DNA of 64,000 bases from the NCBI RefSeq assembly GCF_021117275.1, contig NZ_CP088246.1, positions 248,001 through 312,000 of the forward strand, given 5' to 3'. The DNA is from Metabacillus sp. B2-18 (lineage in GTDB: Bacteria; Bacillota; Bacilli; Bacillales; Bacillaceae). Made by a program: the position numbers and the translations under genes. Below the pieces are notes generated by a model. That model did no database searches. It was not told the origin of the DNA and saw nothing but the letters and a program-made list of their open reading frames with translations. This document shows, in pieces, positions 45,242 through 53,720 of this stretch. Position 1 is the stretch's first letter; each line of letters starts with the position of its first letter.

Positions 45242-46369
45242 GGAGCATGGGGCTGTAGTGAATAACTTATGGAATGGTATGTCTGTTAGTAGGAACTATA
45301 TCTCACCTACAGATTTAGCACTATCGATGTTAGATATTTTGGAGGATAGCGAAATTATTAGGCATTTGTTATCAACAAATACCTTGGTTGAATTATTTAC
45401 TCCATATCTTGAAGCAATAGCTGGGATACTGGTGAACATGAAGAAGATCTTATTCAGATTATAGACATGATAACCGGAAATGTACCCGATTATGGAGAGA
45501 AAGCAGTTAAGTTATTGTTTACTCAACTTAGTAGTCGCTTTAATCCTATGGAGCTTTCTGTTCAAGAAACCAATAAGATTTTAAAAGTATTTATAGATAA
45601 ATTTAGTAGGACCAACTTTAGTGGAGAGTATGAGTACACTCTATTAATTGATCTCTTCTGTAAGATACTTGAGAAAGTCAATTTACTCGGAGATCGTTCG
45701 GTTCCTTTCTTATCGCCGATTTTAAGGAAGATATATCAGCAAGCTAACTTTCTAGATGATAAGGAAATAATAAATAGTCTATTTGAGGTGACAGCTTCTA
45801 AAGCTGATAAAAGTGCAGTATTACGTGTATTAGAGCCGTATATCAAGAAAGAAAGAGTATGTTCAAGCCCATTGCTCCCGAAAAATTGTTTTATCTATCA
45901 AGAAATGTTGGATGGGACAGTTTTAGTTGGAATAGAGGTTGAAGCTCAACGATTTGATGTTAAGTATCATCGTAGGGATTTCAAACAAGTAGGGCATCCA
46001 AACATGCTTTTTTTATTTAAAATACGTGGTCAAGAGGTATTGATGTCGCAATTAGTGTGTATAAAAGATAAATTACTTAAGCCAACAACTCAATTATATC
46101 GTTACCCATTCAGTAACGTATTTAAAAGTTTGTCATGCTGTTGGCCAGATTTGCAGTCCTATAAGGTTAAGGATTTATCAATGGTAGGTACACTTCCATA
46201 TGCTTTTATAAATTCCCCAAATAATGATCATGCGTACTTTGGTGAGAATTTAGGAGAGAAGTTTTATTTTCTACAAGATAATGATTTTAATCATGAAGAT
46301 CTAACTCCAATTGAAGATGGTTTAACCCTTTCTGATTGGCTAGAGTTACAGAAGTTTGAAAAGAAGTAA
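45204..46369 (+). CDS. E2-like conjugating protein (PRTRC-B-like), interrupted by a frame change
   Basis: Two frames, 45204-45464 and 45467-46369, probably come from one gene of about 388 codons: upstream of the second ATG the second frame already reads DTGEHEEDLIQIIDMITG, continuous with the first frame's YLEAIAG near 45422. Whether the shift is a mutation, programmed or a base error is open; the TAG and next ATG are also close enough for coupling. The C-terminal part has the PRTRC-B pattern LYRYPFSNVFKSLSCCWPDL with a cysteine pair at the place of the family's conserved cysteine, then VGTLPYAFINSPNNDHAYFG. PRTRC-B has been described as E2-like; the cysteine would carry the activated ubiquitin-like protein. 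Confidence 0.65.
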
Positions 46370-46424
46370 CTGTCTTTTTTCTAATGAATTAAGAATATAA
46401 TACACATTTTAGGAGGATAAAAAA

Positions 46425-46832
46425 ATGTTTGAAAATCAATTAAGTCTATTTGGTGAGAATGTTAAGTTTATTAATAAAGAGGAAGATAAGAGTAATGAAA
46501 AGCAACAGGCAAAAAAGGAAGATAAAAAGTCGAATAAGAAAGAAGTCGTTTCTTCAGCAAGTGATAAAAAAGAATCGAAGAAGTCAGTTGCAGCTAAGAC
46601 TCAAAAGGTCTTTGAAAATATTAAAGAAGATTGGACTATCCATTATTATTCTAATACTTTCCAAGTTACAGAGTTTGTAAATGATATACCGGAGAGTGGT
46701 ATTTCCACTGAGCAATTGAGAGAAGAAATGGCTAAAGAATTCTTTGAAATGAGTAGGGATCGTACTTTTTGGGATATTGATAAAGAGAATAAACGACTGT
46801 TTCCTCGTATTACAGGAGGAGCAAAAGGATGA
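46425..46832 (+). CDS. Ubiquitin-like protein (PRTRC-C-like) with C-terminal GGAKG
   Basis: 135 residues behind AGGAGG. Residues 1-15 are MFENQLSLFGENVKF; 16-68 are lysine/glutamate-rich and probably disordered; 69-135 hold the conserved domain (DWTIHYYSNTFQVTEFVNDI, LREEMAKEFFEMSRDRTFWD, RLFPRITGGAKG). The domain follows PRTRC-C, whose members end in a G-T-K-G-like tail and were placed in the beta-grasp ubiquitin-like group. The GG followed by three residues suggests trimming before activation. QLSLF near the N-terminus equals the optimal sliding-clamp-binding pentapeptide. It overlaps the JAB gene by four bases. Confidence 0.75.
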   Translation: MFENQLSLFGENVKFINKEEDKSNEKQQAKKEDKKSNKKEVVSSASDKKESKKSVAAKTQKVFENIKEDWTIHYYSNTFQVTEFVNDIPESGISTEQLREEMAKEFFEMSRDRTFWDIDKENKRLFPRITGGAKG

Positions 46833-47500
46833 TGAAAAAAGGAATTCACACTTACAGCTGGTCATTAACTGATCTACTAAAAGAGGGATTAACACCTTTT
46901 AATATTGTTGCCTCTAAAGACGGACGTTTATATGAAATTAGAAAGAGTGAGTTTGGGACGATGTCTGTTCCAGTTCAGTCTCTTCAGCGATTAGAAGAAG
47001 TACCTACAGGATTTCAAATGGATTTACCAAAGATACCAGGATACTTGTTAGAGCGGGTTGTAACATTCTTTCGTGATTACTGTTTAGAATTTGATTATGA
47101 AGTAATGGTTCAATTTTTTTGGAACAAAGAACTAGAAAGTTATGAGGTTAGATGCCCGATTCAATCCGTTTCTAAAGTAGAAGTTTCTTTCACGGAGTCT
47201 ATATATTCAGAGGACCTTGTAGAAGTACTTCAAATTCATTCACATAATTCAATGCCTGCTTACTTTTCACCTACTGATAATTATGATGAAAAGAGATTTT
47301 TTATCTATGGTGTTATAGGAAACTTGCATACACATAAACCTTCAAAGGTGTTAAGAGTAGGTTTTAATGGATTCTATTATGAATTGGAATATGATCAAAT
47401 TTTTACAGATTTTGATATTACAAGATATAGAGAATATCCTCTTGAATGGAAAGACAATGTTTCATTTACAAGCCAAATTAATGGAAAGGAAGAAAGATAA
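46829..47500 (+). CDS. JAMM/JAB metalloprotease (PRTRC-A-like)
   Basis: 223 residues. The zinc site is exact: HSHNSMPAYFSPTD, the H-x-H-x7-S-x2-D JAMM motif, near 133-146, preceded by a candidate catalytic glutamate in FTESIYSEDLVEV. IYGVIGNLHTHKPSKVLRVG follows as in PRTRC-A proteins. JAB enzymes cleave ubiquitin-like proteins from targets or mature their C-termini. It starts inside the end of the UBL gene (ATGATG with GGAG), so the two are coupled. Confidence 0.88.
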   Translation: MMKKGIHTYSWSLTDLLKEGLTPFNIVASKDGRLYEIRKSEFGTMSVPVQSLQRLEEVPTGFQMDLPKIPGYLLERVVTFFRDYCLEFDYEVMVQFFWNKELESYEVRCPIQSVSKVEVSFTESIYSEDLVEVLQIHSHNSMPAYFSPTDNYDEKRFFIYGVIGNLHTHKPSKVLRVGFNGFYYELEYDQIFTDFDITRYREYPLEWKDNVSFTSQINGKEER

Positions 47501-47501
47501 T

Positions 47502-48383
47502 ATGGAATCTTTACATATTTTAGAACCAGGAAGAGAGAAAATATATTTTGATATTGTACAAGTAGGAGCTGGCGCCAATGGCGGCCAGTTCTTTCGTTCA
47601 TTATGTCAGGATATTGCAACTCACTTTAGATCCTTTAATGAAGATAATCAGGACGTTACTTTCGGGGTAAACATGCTTTTGTGCGATGCTGATCGCTATG
47701 AAGATCACAATTTGTCAAATCAATTGTGTACTCAAGAAGATATTGGTGAATTTAAAGTGGATGCGTTAAAAGAACGGTATGAAGAAGTTTACGGATTAAG
47801 TATCGGTAGCATTCCACGATATGTAAAAACGAAAGAAATGATTGACCAATTATTCTCAGATAAAGGTATCTCAGATAAATATCAAACAGTAAAAATTTTA
47901 GTGGGAATGATTGATAATAATAAAACAAGACAATTGTTTCATGATTATTTTTACTCTGATGATATTGAAAATCTAATTTGGATTGATGCTGGAGTCACAG
48001 GGGTTAATATTTCTTCTAGTGATAGCAAAGTTATTAGGGAAAGCGGATTTAGTGGGCAAGTTGTAGTAGGTTTTAAATATAGAGGAAGAGTGATATTGAA
48101 ACCCGTTACAGATGTCTTTCCAGAAATGCTGGAAGATGCTAAAAGTTCGTTTCCTGACGAGTCATGTGGGGAATTAATTATAAATAATCCACAACGAAGT
48201 GCTACAAATCGGATGGCTGCTACAATGGCTAATAATGTAATGTACAATTTATTTCACTCACAAAGGATATATAGTCACATAATAAACTTTAATGCTCAGA
48301 CATGTATGAGCGGAGGAAGGACAGGCTTTATTACAGAAGAAGATATTAGTATGCTTGAAAATCTAAAATCAACTGAAGAATAG
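47502..48383 (+). CDS. ThiF/E1-like activating protein (PRTRC-ThiF-like)
   Basis: 293 residues from ATG 47502, two bases after the JAB stop. The Rossmann nucleotide site is VQVGAGANGGQFFRSL, then LLCDADRYEDHNLSNQLC (aspartate and N-x-x-Q hallmark of E1/ThiF), VGMIDNNKTRQLF and IWIDAGVTG. A candidate catalytic cysteine is in SFPDESCGEL near 225, followed by the crossover helix NPQRSATNRMAATMANNVMY. It would adenylate the UBL C-terminus with ATP and form a thioester. Last gene of the four-part set. Confidence 0.88.
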   Translation: MESLHILEPGREKIYFDIVQVGAGANGGQFFRSLCQDIATHFRSFNEDNQDVTFGVNMLLCDADRYEDHNLSNQLCTQEDIGEFKVDALKERYEEVYGLSIGSIPRYVKTKEMIDQLFSDKGISDKYQTVKILVGMIDNNKTRQLFHDYFYSDDIENLIWIDAGVTGVNISSSDSKVIRESGFSGQVVVGFKYRGRVILKPVTDVFPEMLEDAKSSFPDESCGELIINNPQRSATNRMAATMANNVMYNLFHSQRIYSHIINFNAQTCMSGGRTGFITEEDISMLENLKSTEE

Positions 48384-48589
48384 GGGCTTTCGCTCCTATT
48401 TTCCCCACTTAAACCACTATACTAACTTCAAATTAACGTTTTCAAAATTTGGAAATATTGATTAAAATATATTGCTATGATAAAGTAAGACTATATGACT
48501 ATTTTTCCAGTAAAAGCACAATATATTATACATTTGTATGTGTTATATTAGATTTATTTAATAACTAAGAGGGGACGAAATTAAATGAT

Positions 48590-49219
48590 ATGCCAAACAA
48601 TAGAATAAAAATTACTATTAATGTAAAAAACTCAACTAAATTAACATTAGAACAAGCACTTAACTACTTCCATAAACATGAGTTTATACAAATTTACGGT
48701 ATACATAGATTAATTCCACTAAATACCCTTATTGAATTATTAAATATATCACGGTCCTCATTTGAGAGAACATTGTTTAAAAATGATTACTTTAAATATT
48801 ATGAAATTACTGGAGAAAATTTACCGAGAAATAAATATTATGTAGATCAGAAAGACTTATTAGACTTTTTTGTTAATCATTGTAATTTGAACTTTAACAA
48901 GATTGTTTATAATGATAATGGAGATAAACTTGTACTTCATAGGCTTTCTAAAGGTTCTATATCAATAAAAGACAAAGAGTATTTAGCTGAATTATTATCT
49001 TCAGGTGCTTGGTTTTCTAGCAAGATGATGGAAGACAAATTTAATAGAACCAGAGCCATAATTTCTAGGTTATCTAATGTTATTGATTCCGTAACTTTTT
49101 CATTTCCACAGAGTAATCGTCATTTTAGACGCTATTTAATATATCAACCAGATGATTATTATCTTCATATCATAAAGAACTACGAAAAATTTACGAGGTT
49201 AATTAAAATTATTGAGTAA
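48590..49219 (+). CDS. Unknown protein, possible helix-turn-helix regulator
   Basis: 209 residues. IYGIHRLIPLNTLIELLNIS then RSSFERTLFKNDYF suggests a helix-turn-helix near 35-65, and a second similar block, EYLAELLSSGAWFSSKMMED then KFNRTRAIISRLSN, lies near 125-160. No known family. It has its own space before and after, so it is probably transcribed separately from the E1 gene. Confidence 0.6.
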   Translation: MPNNRIKITINVKNSTKLTLEQALNYFHKHEFIQIYGIHRLIPLNTLIELLNISRSSFERTLFKNDYFKYYEITGENLPRNKYYVDQKDLLDFFVNHCNLNFNKIVYNDNGDKLVLHRLSKGSISIKDKEYLAELLSSGAWFSSKMMEDKFNRTRAIISRLSNVIDSVTFSFPQSNRHFRRYLIYQPDDYYLHIIKNYEKFTRLIKIIE

Positions 49220-49290
49220 TCTATAACATAATGCTATAATATTCCCATATGTTATTTATGTTTGCTCATTGAGCCTTTTGTTGAAGTTTT

Positions 49291-49348
49291 AAGCCCTATG
49301 GGTGGTATTTTTCCTTATTGGAGGAAGTATGCCCCATAGGGCTTTTTT
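49291..49348 (+). promoter_or_regulatory. Leader terminator-like hairpin, near-copy of 44235-44293
   Basis: AAGCCCTATGGG, GGTATTTTTCC, GGAGGAAGTATGCC, CCCATAGGGCTTTTTT. The outer 12-bp stem is perfect. It stands about 20 bases before the GGAGG of the 49381 gene. Confidence 0.7.
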
Positions 49349-49380
49349 GCGTTTATTAAATATAATGGAGGATTTTAAAA

Positions 49381-50163
49381 ATGTTCATATCAATAGTTTT
49401 AACTCTATCAATTCTAGTATTGAGTTGTTCACTTTATTTGTTTTCTAAAAGTGCTGAGATTAGAGCCAAGACACGAACAGAGGCTCTGTATACTTTTCAG
49501 ATTACAAAACAAAATGAGTCGATTCTTACTCAAATTAATAGGATAAGTGAAAGTAGTATACAGAGTGAACCATTACATAATCCTATAGACAACGTCGAAG
49601 ACAGGTTAGTAATGGATGTACAAATTACAAATGATCAGGTAGAGCAAGAAGAACTATTATTAAATCCAGCAACTGAAATTACAAATGAAACATTACTAAG
49701 CATTGAAGATCTTAAAGAAGTAGAAATAGATAGTCTGTCGGCTGCATTTCTAGAAAAAGTTAATGCTAAGGAAGATATACACACTCTAGTTGACGCTGTG
49801 TCTGAGGAGGAAAAAACGACTCAAGGCAGTGTAGAGCTGGAATTACAAGAACAAGATACTAAAAATTCCTGGTTTAATTTTAAAGAGGTTGATTTATTCC
49901 TATGTGACCGACCTGAAAAGGGGCTCTATTATATTGCAGGAAGACTCATTGAAAAAATCGATGAATATACTGCTTTTATTGGAGATGGAACAGCTGACAG
50001 AATGTTTGAGCATCAAAAATTATCTTCTTATGAAGAGGGAGATATTATCATAGCTCAAATAAGTGTTAGTAATCATATATGGACAGTCTTAAATGTTTGG
50101 GGAATTGATGATGAGAGTACTTACTTAACACAAAATAGTTTAGGTAACACTCATGTATCTTGA
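49381..50163 (+). CDS. Membrane-anchored acidic protein, unknown
   Basis: 260 residues. Residues 2-23 (FISIVLTLSILVLSCSLYLF) form one membrane helix, followed by a long acidic linker (residues 55-165) and a compact C-terminal domain (FLCDRPEKGLYYIAGRLIEK, FIGDGTADRMFEHQK, YEEGDIIIAQISVSNHIWTV) that looks beta-rich. The inside/outside orientation is unclear. It sits behind a leader hairpin like that of the conjugation operon, so both may be controlled together. Confidence 0.65.
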   Translation: MFISIVLTLSILVLSCSLYLFSKSAEIRAKTRTEALYTFQITKQNESILTQINRISESSIQSEPLHNPIDNVEDRLVMDVQITNDQVEQEELLLNPATEITNETLLSIEDLKEVEIDSLSAAFLEKVNAKEDIHTLVDAVSEEEKTTQGSVELELQEQDTKNSWFNFKEVDLFLCDRPEKGLYYIAGRLIEKIDEYTAFIGDGTADRMFEHQKLSSYEEGDIIIAQISVSNHIWTVLNVWGIDDESTYLTQNSLGNTHVS

Positions 50164-50290
50164 GAAGCGGGGTTAAAAAGGGGTGAATGATCTCTTTTTA
50201 CTCTCTCTGATAGGATTAGTGTTAATGGGTTTATAGTCCTATGAGAAAGGGTCATACTTACAAAAAATAAGTATTTTTTACTTGAAATAC

Positions 50291-50318
50291 TTTACAAGCA
50301 TACATATATACGTATAAT
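50291..50318 (+). promoter_or_regulatory. Promoter with palindromic operator-like motif
   Basis: TTTACA (50291-50296) and TATAAT (50313-50318) are 16 bases apart. The spacer holds ATACATATATACGTATA (50300-50316), which recurs in reverse complement at 51733-51749 ahead of another island gene. A shared repressor or activator is inferred. Confidence 0.6.
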
Positions 50319-50417
50319 TGTAAGAGAAACTTGAAAAAAATGTCGTTTTTGGAAATTGGAAAATGGGAATTTTGGAATAAATAAATATGTTAAATTTTCA
50401 TATTGGAGGGAAAAGTT

Positions 50418-50819
50418 ATGGCAAAAAATGATATTTATATTAGTAAAAATGAATTGATCGAACGTACTATGTTGTTGGTTGGAAATTATTTTGTTAGAGA
50501 GGCTCAAGACTTATGTAATGAAAAATCAGGGAATGGAAACTTAGAAATCATATTTGCCATGAAGCAAAACCCTAGATTAAATCATAGCTATAACGTAAAA
50601 CCTGAAATAAGAAACGGTAGTCTACATATTTCCCATCCTACAAAGGAATATAACGAAAAGCTACTACGATTAAATAATGAGATTGTATATAGTATTGTAA
50701 GTATTTATATCTCTAGTAAAGCAATTGTTCAGGGGACAATTACCTTTATTTTTGAAAAGGGTAAAATAATAGATTGCAAGTTCAGCAGCTCATTTATTTA
50801 TAGAGATCTAGAACGATAA
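50418..50819 (+). CDS. Unknown protein, tandem copy 1 (shorter)
   Basis: 133 residues from ATG 50418 behind GGAGGG. It reads MAKNDIYISKNELIERTMLL, then EKSGNGNLEIIFAMKQNPRL and VQGTITFIFEKGKIIDCKFS. A DUF of mixed strands and helices; not recognised. It stops after RDLER where copy 2 continues for 19 more residues, because the duplication junction falls inside the gene end. Confidence 0.65.
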   Translation: MAKNDIYISKNELIERTMLLVGNYFVREAQDLCNEKSGNGNLEIIFAMKQNPRLNHSYNVKPEIRNGSLHISHPTKEYNEKLLRLNNEIVYSIVSIYISSKAIVQGTITFIFEKGKIIDCKFSSSFIYRDLER

Positions 50820-50852
50820 ATTTGTTAAATATTCATATTGGAGGGGAAAGTT

Positions 50853-51311
50853 ATGGCAAAAAATGATATTTATACTAGTAAAAGTAAATTGATTGATCGT
50901 ACAATGTTGTTGGTTGGAAATTATTTTGTTAGAGAGGCTCAAGACTTATGTAATGAAAAATCAGGGAATGGAAACTTAGAAATCATATTTGCCATGAAGC
51001 AAAACCCTAGATTAAATCATAGCTATAGCGTAAAACCTGAAATAAGAAACGGTAGTCTATATATTTCCCGTCCTACAAAGGAATATAATGAAAAGTTGCT
51101 AAGATTAAATAACGAGATTGTATATAGCATTGTAAGTAATTATATCTCTAGCAGAGCAATTGTTCAGGGAACAATTACCTTTATTTTTGAAAAAGGTAAA
51201 ATAATAGATTGCAAGTTTAGCAGTTCTTTTATTTATAGAGATCTAGAACGTTTTGGAAAAGAAGCATTTGATTTAGAAATAGACTTTCCTGAAGAAGAAG
51301 ACTTAGTATAA
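50853..51311 (+). CDS. Unknown protein, tandem copy 2 (full length)
   Basis: 152 residues from ATG 50853, about 90 percent identical by eye to copy 1 over their shared length. The extra C-terminus (FGKEAFDLEIDFPEEEDLV) is acidic. The repeated unit of about 435 bases includes the ribosome site. Copy 2 is likely the ancestral full-length form. Confidence 0.7.
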   Translation: MAKNDIYTSKSKLIDRTMLLVGNYFVREAQDLCNEKSGNGNLEIIFAMKQNPRLNHSYSVKPEIRNGSLYISRPTKEYNEKLLRLNNEIVYSIVSNYISSRAIVQGTITFIFEKGKIIDCKFSSSFIYRDLERFGKEAFDLEIDFPEEEDLV

Positions 51312-51327
51312 AGGTATAGGTGATTTT

Positions 51328-51615
51328 ATGGAAGAAAATAAACCGCTAATACAATTTGAAGATGACACCATTCTTCCAAAGCTACCTTCTGATAGTAACA
51401 TGAATGAATGGATGCTCGAATTCCTTTCATTTATACAGCAATGGGGGCTTATAGCCTGTGTAATTTTTTGTTTAATATGTTTGGTACAGGTCCAATATTT
51501 TAAAGCAAGAAAAAACCCACAGGCTTCAAGGTTTTGGAAGTTTATTGCGTGGGGGATGGCTTTCTTAACTGTATTCTGTGCCGTTTTTCCATATGTAGTG
51601 TTAAGGTTTTACTAG
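51328..51615 (+). CDS. Small two-helix membrane protein, unknown
   Basis: 95 residues. Two membrane helices: LIACVIFCLICLVQVQYF near 47-64 and FIAWGMAFLTVFCAVFPYVV near 72-91, after a polar start. It follows copy 2 by 16 bases and is closed by a terminator, so it ends the 50418-51615 transcript. Confidence 0.65.
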   Translation: MEENKPLIQFEDDTILPKLPSDSNMNEWMLEFLSFIQQWGLIACVIFCLICLVQVQYFKARKNPQASRFWKFIAWGMAFLTVFCAVFPYVVLRFY

Positions 51616-51629
51616 CGTTATCCACCATG

Positions 51630-51654
51630 CTCCGTAGAAGAACGGAGTTTTTTT
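51630..51654 (+). terminator. Rho-independent terminator
   Basis: CTCCGT, AGAAGA loop, ACGGAG and seven T, just after the membrane protein gene. Confidence 0.9.
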
Positions 51655-51732
51655 ATAACTATCAATTCACTTTTGTGAAAAAATGTCGACAATATTTAAG
51701 AAGGAAACTATAATAGAAAAAACATATTATAC

Positions 51733-51749
51733 TATACGTATATATGTAT
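51733..51749 (+). promoter_or_regulatory. Second copy of the palindromic operator-like motif
   Basis: TATACGTATATATGTAT is the exact reverse complement of the motif at 50300-50316 and lies 29 bases before the ATG of the 51778 gene. It overlaps TATACT (51728-51733), a possible -10. Confidence 0.55.
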
Positions 51750-51777
51750 AACAAATAGGTTAGGGAGGATAATACAA

Positions 51778-52272
51778 ATGCCAACCGCTAAAATTATTCC
51801 GTTTCCAATAGATAAAGCAAATAAGATAGATACTGGTAGCCAAGTAAGTGTCTATGATCTGTTTCCAAAACAGGTAGTAGACGACTTTATGGAATATCAC
51901 AGACAGTCTAGTGATTGGAGAAATCATGCACGAAAAAATACAATTTATGATGGATACCCTTGGGTTGCTCCATGTGATCCTGTAGTTGAAGGACTTGTTT
52001 GGTATACAGATGAGATGAAAGGATTTGGTGTCTGGGTCCTGAATAAATCAGGTGAGGAAATTCAACTAAATAAACAGTTTGATTTTGGCTGGAGCCCCTT
52101 TGTTAGAAAAAGTACTGCCCCACCTCATGAGCCTGTCCATATTCAATCCGTTGAGATTCGTAATTATCTCATATGGTATGTAGATGAAGACGGATATGGC
52201 CAGTATGGTATGTTACAAAAAGATGGGACAGTTTGGTTACCACAGGAAAAGCCAGCAAATTGGGAAAGTTAA
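51778..52272 (+). CDS. Unknown cytosolic protein
   Basis: 164 residues starting MPTAKIIPFPIDKANK behind GGGAGG. Rich in tryptophan and proline (YDGYPWVAPCDPVVEGLVWY, DFGWSPFVRKSTAPPHEPVH), probably beta-rich. No signal peptide. It shares an upstream palindrome with the tandem genes. Not recognised. Confidence 0.65.
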   Translation: MPTAKIIPFPIDKANKIDTGSQVSVYDLFPKQVVDDFMEYHRQSSDWRNHARKNTIYDGYPWVAPCDPVVEGLVWYTDEMKGFGVWVLNKSGEEIQLNKQFDFGWSPFVRKSTAPPHEPVHIQSVEIRNYLIWYVDEDGYGQYGMLQKDGTVWLPQEKPANWES

Positions 52273-53266
52273 TATCGGTTTGTTTTTAATTCTGGAATAT
52301 TGAACCTGTCATTACAAAATAGTGCCGTTTAAAGCATTGAATAAAAGACGTATGATGTGAAATAAGGAGTTTATTAAATTATGAATGACAGTTTAAGATT
52401 AATGATTTATTAGTCTATTAGGTATATTCGTTTGTGTGGTAGCTTTAATATTCTTAGGTTAGTTTAACTAACTTCAAATTATGCTTATATAGTTCAGTAA
52501 AGAACTAAAATGCGACATAAAGAAACTATTAACCAACGAACGGATAATAGCCTTATGAATCAAAATATAGTAATAAAAGTTCGTCGATTATTGATCTTAG
52601 TCTTTGGGCTTTAACAGATTGTTTGCCAGAAATACTACATACAAGTAGGTATTTGTTAATCGTTGGTTCTAAAAAGGGATGAATAAGAAAAGTTTTGTTC
52701 ATTATTGCCTCCTATTAGAAAGATTTACTCAGTGAACAATCTATTCATCTTATTGAAAATTGTTCCGACTATCTAAAGACGTGAAATAAGGTGGCAGTTT
52801 ATATAAGAGAAAATTACTTTGTTTTTCGCTTAATAGTCAGACATAAAAAAGCTATAACCCATCGATCAAGTAATAGCCCTTAAGGAGGTAAAGTGTGAAC
52901 TATCTTGTGATGAGCAACTTTTCCAAGGTTACTCATCACCATGACCATGAAGATGATATTTCATTAGTAATATATTAAATAAATATGTTAATGAACTGGA
53001 CAATTGTTGATTTGCGTCACAATTCGCTTAATTAACGACTATATTGTGATCTTCAAAATTCTTTATTGCCAACTCAACAGTTGAGATTCAGTTAATCTTA
53101 CCAGGAGACATCTATTCTATATGAGATAGACACTACTACCTAACTCCAGAGTATGGTGTTATTCTTATAACAACTTAGTAGTAACTCCGAATAAATATCA
53201 AGAACCAGTTTACAAGGAGAATTATAAATCCCTTTAAAATAAAAACAATCTTTAGGAGTGATTTAT
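52273..53266. other. Long stretch without an intact gene
   Basis: Holds a possible broken membrane peptide at 52381-52464: MNDSLRLM behind AAGGAG, then, one base out of frame, FISLLGIFVCVVALIFLG. It also has two diverged hairpins read on the minus strand (CTATTA with TAATAG near 52524-52545; GGCTAT with ATAGC near 52853-52877, both with T-runs). The set recalls, but does not prove, a type I toxin-antitoxin remnant. Confidence 0.4.
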
Positions 53267-53644
53267 TTGTTAAATTTAAATCTTGCACAGCAAAAGTTGG
53301 TTGAATATTACGGTAAAAATGTAAGAGAAAGCGTGATATTCATGAATCAGAAACAAGTTCAAATGTTAGTCGAAACAGATAAGTCCTATGACATTGTTTT
53401 AATTACAGATCACACCAATCTTCCGATTGGGAATGTCGATGTTCTTATACAACAAAAGATACTTAAAACAGGTGATACACTAGAAGAAATGACTGCCTTA
53501 CTAACTTCTCTACATAACGAAATCGAAAAGGGCTATAGTCAAATCGAAACTAAGCTAAATGACGTTATAAAAGATATGAAAGTAGCCATTCAAGAGGGCA
53601 ATAACTTATTACCCTTAACGAAGGATCGATTTAATCATGACTAG
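53267..53644 (+). CDS. Unknown protein next to the transposon insertion
   Basis: 125 residues from TTG 53267 behind AGGAGTG. It reads MLNLNLAQQKLVEYYGKNVR, QVQMLVETDKSYDIVLITDH, and a helical C-terminus (LHNEIEKGYSQIETKLNDVI). The stop codon TAG is the first part of the Tn3 target duplication, so the transposon landed exactly at its end without cutting it. Function unknown. Confidence 0.65.
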   Translation: MLNLNLAQQKLVEYYGKNVRESVIFMNQKQVQMLVETDKSYDIVLITDHTNLPIGNVDVLIQQKILKTGDTLEEMTALLTSLHNEIEKGYSQIETKLNDVIKDMKVAIQEGNNLLPLTKDRFNHD

Positions 53645-53720
53645 TAGGGGTAGCGTCAGGAAAATGCGGATTTACAACGATAAGCGTATTTTCCTGACGA
53701 ATTCTCTATTTTTAACAACG

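Noticed and set aside
52381..52890. Type I toxin-antitoxin pair
   Set aside because: A hydrophobic peptide can be read only after a frame change, and the opposing RNA is a guess from weak hairpins. Recorded as a possible remnant only.
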